A DNA stretch of 64,000 bases from Allacma fusca. Taxonomy: Eukaryota; Arthropoda; Collembola; Symphypleona; Sminthuridae. The notes under the pieces are model-generated. The model was not told the DNA's origin and searched no databases. It worked only from the letters and a program-made list of their open reading frames with translations. A program made the translations under genes and the position numbers. The stretch lies in contig OX359247.1 in assembly GCA_947179485.1 (NCBI GenBank), positions 31,038,801 through 31,102,800 on the forward strand. The letters are read 5' to 3'. This document shows positions 43,543 through 55,300 of the stretch, piece after piece. Within the stretch, counting starts at the first letter, position 1. Each line of letters begins with the position of its first letter.

Positions 43543-44595
43543 CAAAGGTGGGCAAAATGTTTTACCTCACCTATATCCTGCAAATATTTTTAATACCCAA
43601 TCCTGACCACAATATAGATAGATAGATAATTTTATTGGTCGATTTGGCCTTGGCCCTTACAACCTGAAGCCTGCCTACAATATGCTACATTAGTGACGCT
43701 AAAACAATTATACCGACATATATGGACGGATTTTTCGAAAGCCGACCTACGTGCCTACTTTTTTTAAAGGAAACTACAACGTACATATACGCCTACATAT
43801 TCTTTAAAAAATCCGCAGCCTACATTTACGCCTACCTAATTTTAGCGTATATTTGTGCCTATGAGTAATATGTAACAGTCTATAGGAAATCTATGATACG
43901 CCTGTTGTCTCCCTACACATGCATTTCCCCTATGTCCAAAGGTGGGCGCCTCCCCTACATGTAGGGCCTACAAGTAGGCAAAATGTAGGTTGCATAAAAA
44001 TTCCCGTGCTAATTGTAGGCATTATAGGATAGATAGTTGTGTAGAATGCCTGTAAAATGTGTTGGGAATAATAACTTATCCATATAAATGTAGGCTAAAT
44101 GTAGGCGCACATTTTACATGCATTTGCATGTTAGGTTGATGTACGTATTATGCTGTGGACATTTTCTATTGTTTAAATAGTGCTTCCTTAAATTTTGTTA
44201 CTAAAGTTGATGAATAGCTCGGAAATTAATGTTGTCTTTAAGTGCAGTCATAAGTTAAAAATTTGTTTAGAAAAAATTGTTTGGTTAGTTATCCTGAGGG
44301 TGCATGCATGGGGTTACGTACATGCTCTACGGAAAAGAACGCGTCAATAGTCCTGCAGTAAGTTCCGTAGTGATAAATAATGTTATTATGTTTGTTTGAG
44401 TTAGATTTTTCCCAGGTGATGTCAACGTCAAGGGTGGAGGTGAACTACAAACACCTATATTAGCGCTATCATACATGCTATACATCTCTCTTATTTTTAG
44501 TGGAGCTACTTTAATTATGTATGATATACCTAATTGTAAGTTTGGGATGAATTAATAAAACGTATAACGCCGGGAGAGCCCCAATTTGACATAGC
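43543..44595. mobile_element. Rearranged copy of the CCTACAT hAT-type element
   Basis: The left end CAAAGGTGGGCAAAATG and the left arm match 13949-14262. At 43937 the right end of the element (CAAAGGTGGGCGCCTCCCC) appears in the wrong orientation, and the sequence then follows the reverse complement of 14938-14262 up to CCCCAATTTGACATAG. CCTATGTC stands before the inverted part (43929-43936) and its complement GACATAGC after it (44588-44595). It contains a 61-bp LINE-tail insertion. No coding sequence. Confidence 0.8.
43616..43676 (-). mobile_element. 61-bp LINE 3' tail insertion, TSD ACAATAT
   Basis: ACAATAT flanks at 43609-43615 and 43677-43683. The insert begins AGATAGATAGATAATTTTATT and lacks a counterpart in the sister element at 13949. 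On the minus strand it ends in a GATA/TATC simple repeat, as LINE tails do, making it an extremely 5'-truncated insertion. Confidence 0.65.
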
Positions 44596-47500
44596 CCGAC
44601 ATTCTATTTCATTTACAACAAAAGAACTTCATCAGTGTATACATCACCGGGCTTGCCATCTTTTGAGCATTTGAACAAACTTACAGTGAAAGAATATTAT
44701 TAACATTGTATGTTTAGGTAGACATTCATAGATGGCAACTACCAACTTGCAGAAAGTTTTGTTAAAACGTCGAGAACTATTGTCTTGCACAATTAAGTAC
44801 CTTGAGGAAAAACTGGCGGAAAAACAATTAAAACCCTTCAAAACGAAAAAAATGATACCATTTCCTAATGTTTTAAGATCCTAATGGTTTAAGGAAGAAA
44901 GCTGAAATTAGGTTTCCCTTAGCAGTCAGGGACAGAAACGGATTTATAAGATTTTCCTTAAATTGGACCACTCAAATGCAACATGTAACCCACATCATAA
45001 TTTTTGTACCGCAAAACATGGTAAGTATGTTGAGTAAAAGAAATTACTATAAGTAGATATATATTTATTTCAGTTTTAAAAGCTGACATTCATCCTCTTA
45101 TAGCACTTCTCATGCTCCTATTTCAGAAAGTTGGGACATCCATAAGAGCACAATAATATGTGAAGGTCCCAGGAAAACAGATGGAAGAATAGAATCAGGA
45201 AATTACATTCATAAAATGTTAGCATTATTTATTAGCAGTTAAATTATTAGCATATAGACAGGCGCATGTAATGATATATATGTTCGTAGTTCTCAAACTA
45301 TTGGGGGAAATTAATTTTGAATGCGTTGCTATTAAAACACCAATCTGATTTACTATTAGTGATAATTGTGAGATAGGAAATTTTGAAATTAAAAGGTACT
45401 AGAATAAAAAAGGCAGTGCAAAATTGTACAGAAAAATAACTGTAAAGTGGCTCTTCTAGTAATAAAATTACAAACGTCCCTTACATCTTCAGCCTATTCA
45501 GCCCAAACAAATCTCAAAGTTCAATCCGAACGTCCGTGATCAGTGGTGTGAGATGACGTAAGGTGAATCTATAAATAGTTTTATTAAAACAAAGCATGAA
45601 TGAATGAGATTAGTTTAGCAGCTCGGTCTTAAGGTGTTGCCTAGAAAGATACCATTCATTCCTCGGCATATCTTCAATGAAGTTAATGGGCAGCTATATA
45701 TGTTCAATGTGGCAGAGGTAATTGAATTTGGTATTTCCTTCATTCACACTACAGCTCAAACATACACACTACAGCATAAATATATATGTGCATATAATTA
45801 TATTATTCGTTTAAGTTATTTTACTAGTAATTTAATATAAGTGTGCTTAGCCCGTTTGAGTCCTATTGGTACAAGTTGGTGGTTCCAGCAACACATGGTT
45901 AATGTAGCTAGTGCTAGAGTATGAGAGTATACACTTGACTTATAAAAACTGTTTCGACCAGCAAACCATGAGTAATTAGTAGGCACATCAATGTGTGCCC
46001 AATAGTAAACAAACGAAAAAGTTCCTGTCTGACTTGTTACCACATGGTGTAGAAGATCTTATCAAGTTCTATTTAATTTAATTAAGTTTATGCAGCGCCT
46101 CTTCTCGGAAAACAGTCCCTTGAAAAGTATCACACATTGATAGCTCAAGAATTGTTAATAATCCTTGACCCATTTTAGCCTAAGTAGATATCTGTAGATA
46201 TATTAGTTTTTTCTGTTTTTCCTAAGAAAAATGCATCAGTGCAGTGTTCGCAATTTTGGCAGATCATGTCAATTAGTAGTACCGGGGCGCTGTAGCATTG
46301 ACAAAAGCAACCAGATCATACCCAACAATGCCTACAAATTACCTTCATCTCTCCAATTGAGAAAGGAATCCGACGGTGAAATAAAGCCAAGAGTTCCTGT
46401 ATACAGGATTATATATTTTGAATTTACTAACAATATCATTATTTCTTTGATTTTGATAAATCAGTCATATAATCATTGAGAGCGGACTGTTTCATAACTC
46501 CTAATGTAAAACTGGTAGCTCCAATAAATAATTTCCCACTTTGATCTCTCCTATACGCTAATATATAAAAACTTTCAAGATAAATAACTAGTTTTTATCT
46601 CTGCAGAAAAATGCCAACTGATTGCAAATTACGGAGGAAAAACTTGCTCCAACCTTGTCGTCACGCATTTCCATACGTGAGCCCCAGAATGATTAAAGCC
46701 CGTCAAAACTGAAGAGTTCAGTCTAATTGGGTATATTTATATTTACGCAATTTGTGTGCTGCTCTCAAGCAATAAATCCTAAGGGTTATTGCATCCACCT
46801 CGTTTGAAGACTCCACTGTAACGTGAAGAGATGAGCAGACTCAATAAAAACTCCATGGAAAAAAACAAAGAAAACAAGATTTAATTTTATGTTCCAGTAA
46901 GCTCTCAATGCTAAAGTAAAGGTTTGGTTCTGTCTCTCCGTCTGTACTCATACTTAATACTCCTTTCAAAAAGATTACTGTTCAGCATTCCTTGATCACT
47001 ATGTTTGAAGTTTGTAGGAAGGCTAGCAGCTAACTAAGCCGGTCAGGTAATTCTGTAAAGACACTGAAAGATTGTACAAGGGCTGATATTTTGTTCCGTG
47101 AATGTGTCTGTGTGTCTGTGTGTATAAGGAGACAAATATTGAGTATAGGGAATAGTTGGGGGAAGTGGCAAGAAAAAAAATATGGGGTTTACTTTCCTCA
47201 TGTGCGCTTGTTGTTGTTAAAATAATATTCCTCTCACCTCACTTGCACCGTTTTTGACCCTCACAGTGAACACTTATGCATACATTTGTGGATAGAACGT
47301 CCGCTTAATATTATGGCATACTGTATTATCTGTATATGAGCTAAAACTGGAAAAAGCATGAAGTTGGAACATTGAACGAAGGACTACTCAAGATAATGTA
47401 GCATTACATTTTACAGTATGTACTCCTTTGACTACACACTCAAGAGCAGCTGACAACGTATACCGGTGACATTAAGTACTAGCACAGCTGCATCCTTTTA

Positions 47501-50500
47501 GTGTTATGTTGTTTGAAATGATAGGAAAAGTTCATTCTGGTTCCCAATTCCGATTTCCGACACACAGACAAATGTGCGGACTTGCTGTCTATAAGTAAGC
47601 CTAATCCTACTGGATTTCCTACGGAAGATTTTCTGGGATATTTGAGAACATACGTCACCATCGTGGAGCATGCCATCGCAAGAAAAATAGAGTAAATTGA
47701 AGGCTTCAAACTGATGTCGAACAGGCTTCTCAAATACATACGTATGACCGTAGTCCCGTAAAACCCTACACTTTCAGTATATGTACTTGTCAGTTGACCC
47801 ACCTACAGATACAAACACACTCGAGTCCCTCTCGGTCGATCCTATCTTACAAATTTAACAACAATAACCATATGCTCGAAAATTCATTTTATTTCCCCAG
47901 TCCGTCAATCGATGACTCACAAGAGACTGGGCTGTGCTCCGATAATGCTCTCATTTTTCATCACCATACACGAATGTGTAATGCAAATTGCACACTTGCA
48001 TGTAGTAATTTGTAAAAAAAATCCCGAACTTATTACCTATGTATGTACATAATTATAGATACACACTCCGGGATCCAGTACCCATCACTTATTTACACGG
48101 GGTCCTAACATATGGAGAGAGACAGGGAGTGCAAATTAGCCCCTTGAGTGTATTCAATTGTAAATTAGAAAAGTGAGAGGCTGAATTGGTGCATTTGCAA
48201 GCTTTTGGAGATTATTGTTCAGCATAAATTATCATCTATGGCAATTTGTTTGGGAGTACAGGTCTAATCCTTGGAGAAGCACGAGATAATTTTGGATTTC
48301 CTATCTATCTTTGATTCACCATAATCCTTCCCGTGATACCTATACATTTAGCTACTATATAGCTTCCTGGATCCGAATCAGTGGACCCATGATCGATAAT
48401 TTCAAGACTAGTATGCACACGAACACTCTGTTTCCTCCGTCTCTTCTCCTCTCTCCGAAAGGAAAGGATGAAAACAGTAAAAGTCTGGGAAAGCGCTCAG
48501 GTCTTCCATACACTCCTATATGATGTGTGTGTGCAGTAGTAGATACTAGTAGACACACGATACAAATAAAGCATTTGGTCCTTTCACACATACTTGTCAT
48601 ACATTAGGTATGCTCCAATTGGTTTCTCATATTGCGAAATTTCCTTTGTATTTTTTTTTTGTTCCAAATGCTTCAACACGCCATCAAACACTTATTAAAT
48701 TCTATTTTGTATGCTGTCAATTGGAATTAACAACGAGAAATCCAAGTAGAGTCAATTCACAGCCGCACGATAAAATACACGAATTCTGTTTTGAGGGATT
48801 CGAGCACCGTATATACAATAGATATACACGATACATTCATCCATTATTTACTACCAAACTTATGCTTTACAAATAACCATATAATATACTCCTGGCTCTA
48901 ACTCTAATAGAACCATTACGATCAAGCAGAGTACTCCAATTTATTCCATAAAGGACTGTAATGGATATGCGTATTACAAATAAATACTCGGGACATTATA
49001 CTCTTAGAGAATATTTCCAAGTTGACAAGTTCTGTGAAGCAGTGTTTTAAGTAAGTGCTCGTCGAGGTAGGTACTTGGGAGCATGCTATTTGGACGATCT
49101 GAAGTGTGCAGAGAGATGAGAGAAAGGGAGACAGAGACAGAGAGCTGCTAAAATTCTTAACGCCTTAGTTTCCATCAAAATGTGTGTATCTGCTTGAGAA
49201 GTTGAATTGGGCTTCATCTATTATTATTTTCCCATCTACTCCGTAAAAGTAAGTATCAACTTGGCTGTCTCATAGGTATAACGTTATGTTAAATGAGAGG
49301 ACGGGGAGATTCTCTCACCAAGACTGAAATCGATGAGTCAAAGAGTAGTAACACTTTATAAAAGGTGGGAAGCGCGGGGATGCTTTGTTTGCTTTTGCCT
49401 ACATATGTATATCGTGTGTATATATTTATATATAAGTATATAATTATACTTATGTATCTGCTTCCTATATAAAATAGTAGATATTTCTTTCTTACGTACG
49501 TATGTATGTGTATATTGTTTAATAGGAGAATAGGAGCAGGGCAGGAGTAGGAGCCCTTCTATATGTATGTAGATGACAGAATGAATACACACGGAGAAAA
49601 TCTAATTGAATATGTTTGTACATGTATGCATTTTAGTAAACGTGGAAAACACTACTTTACTCCAGCAGCTCGAACAACTCACAAAAGGCAGAATGATAAG
49701 AGTGTATGAGTTTTCCTTCTCTTCTTGCTCGAAAATAAACCGCAATCTGTATTCCATACTACGTATAGCCCAACCAATGAGCCCAAACTCTCGAAAACTA
49801 AAAGGGAACTTATAGTTCGCACCAAACACTCCAGCTATACAACAGCTCCTGCCTGCTTTTTACCCTGGTTATTTCCTTTCGTATTATAGCTCCAGGACCA
49901 AGGAAGTAAGGATTCATTCATAAATTAATAAAGGGACGATCATCCTCCGGGGTGCTCTCCTTCTCTCATCATTTTCTCCTCCAAACTGCCCATTAACCCT
50001 GCCTCAAAAATCCAATAAACATTTCATTACAAGTGCTATCACATAGCCACACTCTCCTGATTAATTTCTTAACTTTTAATCATTCCTTCGTTAAAATAGT
50101 ATGGAACCCACACAAGTACACTTCCAAGGCTGGGATGCCCCCCTCCATTCCCATTGGTCCAATACATTTCCAAACCCGAATTTGAGCCCAGAGTCACGGA
50201 GCCCATTTTTCCCATTTTAAAGCCCCTTTCTTTCCCTTCTATGGTCATTTTATACCCATCCTTGACCTTTTAGTTAACATTCCCCGTTATATTGTACTTA
50301 CTCTCTCTCCAAGACAGACCATTTGAATTTATGCCCCCACTATTAATATTAAATTAATACAAATAACCATTAAATATTCATCTACTCCAGTTAGTATTCC
50401 ACAAACAAATACCAGACGACAAAACAAATACCACATAATGAACCCAAAGATCCATAGTGAATGATTTGAACCCCCCACATACGGGGTTATTCCCTTTACT

Positions 50501-51204
50501 CACATCCATAAATGTAAATATTGTTAAACCCCATACCTGCGAAATAGTCAATAGTAATCAGCCATAAAAATGACAAAAGGAATATGAAAACATTTGGTTT
50601 GTCAGTCTCATCAAGAGTAAGTAAATGTTTTGCCAAACTTTTATTTTGACATGTTTTACCCACTCACATTGGGTATCATCTATACATACATAAACGCTTA
50701 GTATGCATACCCAATTGTAGGGTGAGGGTTTTCTACAAATTATTACACATAGTTTGGAGCTTACTTATTTAAACAGACCATATGATTCATCATTTACTTT
50801 AGTCATCCGTCATGCATCTCGAATAAAAAAACGTTATGTGCGGTCTGGAGTAAGCACTCATCTATAACTAATGGCTACAGAGCTATACAGCTTTAAGTAA
50901 ACCACCACATTCCCTTTATTAACATAACTACTGAGAATTACAATTTACAATACAGTCTGTATTGCAACAAGATCAATATTACAAGAGTATGAAAATGGCC
51001 TGTTGCACTTAACACTCTCTACAAGAGACGGCCGTTGATAGGAGTACTTTCTGTACAACAGCACAAATATTTCGGCACATTTTAAGATCCTCTTTTTTTT
51101 TCTTATAAGATCATGGCATCCAAATTTAGCCTTTGCAGATGCTAATTTTAGGGGTGCTATTGCAGACAGAGTGCACTGTTACAACTTGGATTAAAGTTGC
51201 TCAT

Positions 51205-51425
51205 GAGAATTTTGAATGCGATTTTTGGGAGTGAATTTTGACTACGATTTTTAGAAGAGAATTTTGCCTACAATTTTTAGAAGAGAATTTTGAAAACGAT
51301 TTTTAGAAGAGAATTTTGAAAACGATTTTTAGACAATTTTGAATACGATTTTAAAAATTTTGAATATGATTTTCACAAGATAATCTTGATGACGATTTTT
51401 TAAAAGACAATTTTAAATAATTTTT
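51205..51425. repeat. Degenerate tandem array, about 26-bp unit
   Basis: About eight units of GAATTTTGAAAACGATTTTTAGAAGA-like sequence, nearly identical at 51270-51330 and decaying at both sides. Confidence 0.8.
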
Positions 51426-51909
51426 TTACAGCACAAATGTCGACACTGTTGATGCCAAGGGGAAGGGAGTCCTCCGTATGAGGAGACCCTATAAAGGGAC
51501 TATACTGTACCTACAGGAGATTGGATTCACCAACTAATTTGTGGCCGTCCCTCTGTCAAGAGATAATGCAAAAACGGTTATAAATACAATACAGTGAGCG
51601 TGTGTACATAATATTTATGTACGGTTGTTGTAAGTAAGTTTCAGTCCAAGAGGCATGAGTCTCTCTCCTATGAATGAATGGCATAGAAAAGTTTATCAGG
51701 AGTTCTTATTGGCTTCCAATTCCAACCTTGTTGGCAATGTTGGCTCGTTATACCCTGTACTCACACACATTATGCTTCCATGCAATAGTCCCAATCCCAA
51801 GCTCAAAAGCGCTCCTTTACTATATACACCCAATGCCTCAGTTCAGTAGTCTGCTGTCAGTCAATCAGGCAAGCTCGTTGTATGTAAGCTGTTGTGGTGG
51901 AGTTTTTCT

Positions 51910-51928
51910 ACACACACACACACACACG
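51910..51928. repeat. (CA)n microsatellite
   Basis: About nine CA units. Confidence 0.9.
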
Positions 51929-52310
51929 CTGCTTCCTTCCTGGCATTTCGGGACCTCATCCTTATATTTTTTTTTTGCTACTGTAAACTTAAAAGCCACA
52001 TACACAGCACCAGTGCTTATATATAGTGTGATAACATCCATATATTTTTACACACAGTGAATAACAATTCCCATCAACAGTTTCTTGGATTTTCTGATTA
52101 AAAAAGAAGCTCCCAGTAATTCATTGAGTAAATAATACTTAGCATTTAACACATGCAATAATAATTATTATTATCCTCAGTATAATTTAAACCAAGAACG
52201 TCCTTGCATTTAAAAGGTTCATAATGTAATTAACTTTGAAGGATTTATAGTTGTTGTTGTCTGGATTGACTACCTCTACTCAATTATTGTTATTGCTCAT
52301 ACAGGACATA

Positions 52311-52345
52311 AGAAGAGGAGGAGGAAGAAGAAGAAGAAGAAGGGA
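52311..52345. repeat. (GAA)n-rich microsatellite
   Basis: AAGAGGAGGAGGAAGAAGAAGAAGAAGAAG-like run; purine-only on this strand. Confidence 0.85.
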
Positions 52346-55300
52346 AAAAAGCATCTTTATGGAAAAAAGAAGATAGAAGAAGATCATAGGAAGATACCGG
52401 TATCGAGATTTCCCCCACGTCGCAGAAAAGAGCCTTTTCTTGTTCCATGTTTCCTTCAAGTGCCGGATGATACGGAACGATTCAAGAAATCCTCTTTCAA
52501 GAAATCTTCTTAATTCAAATTTCGAAATAATTGGAGGCTCTTTGTGGTCGGACAAATTGGGAGAGGCTTTGTTTTCGGACGAGTGAATTACAGATAATTA
52601 ATGTCTGGACAAGTGTAGCCCATTATTTTGGAATGATTTCAAATCTTGTGTGAGGAAAAGCGGAGTAATAGGATTAATTTCGAAGGATTTCTCTTCTTTT
52701 TATCAGTTTTGTCATATATATATAAAGTCACGGAGTGTGAGTGGTGTGTTTGTAGTTCAAGATTATACTCTTTTCCGGCTGAGTGAGCGTTCTTCTATGA
52801 GGTAAATTGATTTATGTACTCTCGCATTTTCCTTTTTTTACTTTTTGTCTAGGGCAATTAAAGCTTGATTAGATTTTTGGCATCAAAACATTAAAGCGCT
52901 TTTCTTAGAGGTTTTTAGAGGGAAATAGCTTCAAGATAGGATTGATTGTGTGGTGTTACAGAGTGTGTAGCTACATATGTACATGAACGTACGTACATAC
53001 GTACGTAGATGTAGTAATTTTAGTGGTTTTTGTGCAGGGATAGGATTTGTACATGGGTATATGTATTTAGTACTGTAAGTACGCCTAGCTACTGACATCA
53101 CTGACATGTGTGGATATACTGTGTAATATAATCCTCATAAATAATGCAACTAGTTTTTTATAGGACCTTCTAAAAATGTATATTTGCAGGGTATAGGTAT
53201 GTTATGCTGTGTATGCTCTTTTTTGAGCCCCTCAACTGTGAAAGTCATAAAAAATTTGTGTATGAATGAGTGCCTATAGATACTAATAGACGTGTAGTAA
53301 TGATATGATGGAGAAGTAGTTGGAGTCGAAAGTTACAGGTTGGAAAGTACCTGGGAAAAAACTGGAACTCCGTAGGTGGATCCAGTTTGCAGTTTGGAAA
53401 CGTGTCATTACTCTTATACAAAGGGGTTGCATGGATGTGCCAAACATGGAATAATAAGTATGGAGACTCTTTGCTTGTTTTAGTAATCAAAAAATCCGGA
53501 GGGAAGGGTTCAGTTTCAGTGTACATTTCTCGTGAGAAATTCTGACGGGAAGTTCACTTGAACTTTGGTGGGTAACTTGGAAGTTTCACGTTTAAAATAT
53601 CATTTCATAATATTTCTGGGTTGCTTGTGCCTGTCTCTCAGCATGAACTTGATAGTACTATTCTCAATGTTCACACAAGGATTGGTCAATATCCTTTGTT
53701 TTAACTTTGAAATTGTTACTGTATAAGTACATTACGTACGGTTGATTGTTGGTGGAGATAGAAATTTATTATTACAGGAGTATATGATGTGAGTATCTAC
53801 ATATATGCCGACAGTGGAGCAAAAGCCAAGTTGAAGTTTGTAATCTTATTGGAGTTGTAATTTGATAATATTATTTCACTCCATTATCTTATCTTATTGT
53901 CTAAACATCACATTTTGCTCTCAATTTCCATTATTTGTATTTTGGGAACATTTAATTATTTTAATTGTAGGAGTTGTCGGAATCCTTTGTGTGCGTTCAT
54001 GACCTTTTGGTGGGGGAAGCGTCAAAGCATTGCGTTACTTCAACTTTAAGCGTGGGTTTTTCTTACAAAATGTGTTTTTCATTTTCTCGGGGATGGAATT
54101 TGCTGGGAAATAGCTTCTTATTATGGACTCGTTGTCGTTGCAGTCACAGTAGACCATCTAGAGACATAGGGGAGTGAAGTTGAGAGACTTCTGGAGTGAG
54201 TGCTGAAACAGTGAGGGGAGAGAGTCTGTAGATGGTTTTTGAGTGACGGTTCCATAAATGCTCCCTGGCAACCTATGAAACCCTAGTCACTGGGTAAAAT
54301 CCAGGGAAGGTTTATAGTCAAATATACCCTCTCTCGGGAAATCCCCTTCTATATTCTCATCTGCTCCTGCTATTCATTCAGATGCGAGGGAATTATGATT
54401 TTGAAATATATGCGTAATAGAGTGTCATCAAAAATGATTATCCTGCCCGATATCGTCCCAGCGAAAATTTAGAATGACTTTTCTTATCACATGAGACAAC
54501 ATTTCTCAATGTGTCTTCCGAGTCATATTTTATTTCCATGTAAGGAATGAGAAGGGACGTAAGGAAAGTTGTATTATCCATTTCTCGTAAAAGTAATTAC
54601 AGATGTGTGTGTACAAACACAAATACATTCGAGATTCCAATACTTCTTGGAAGCACATGCTCTCCTTGTATTTTTACTACGGACGCAGACTACAGAAGCG
54701 GTTACTCATACCATATTTTGCTCATCACTTCTGTAAAGAACTAGTCATCATTTGGCCATGTACCTACATATGTATATAACAAAACAGCTGTACTCAGGAG
54801 CTCCCGTAATCCGCCGAGGTACTTACTTATACTTACGTACCTCTTTCCATAAGTTGTTTCTTTGGCGTTTCTTGCGTAAAGTTGTCTTAAGCAGAAGTAG
54901 CGTGTAACAAACCGTGGATGACTCAAGCTCTATCACTTTCTATGTTTTTATGTTACAGTGGGTTTAACCAGCACAAATCACAGTACGAAATCTCCCCTGC
55001 TCTTTCATAACGCAACTCGTCATTCTGTCTCTATTATTGATGCACTCATCATCAGCAGCCCTTTCCATATGAGGTTTTCCTTGTTATTCTAAGAGCCCCA
55101 TAGCCCATGCATATTTGATGAACAAATTTCGGATTTATTCCTTGTTTGCATTGGTGTGCAGGCAGGTAGGATTAGTAGCAATCATGTAGGTATACATATG
55201 TATACATACATCCGTACTTAGGAATACTAATTTCCCTTCCAATGGGGGAAAAGGTGGTAAATGGATCCACATTTACATGATTTCATGGCCAATCAAATAT

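Noticed and set aside
47479..47802. 107-codon minus ORF
   Set aside because: No recognisable motif and no plausible exon borders; treated as chance.
53245..53526. 93-codon minus ORF
   Set aside because: No motif or splice signals; chance ORF in non-coding DNA.
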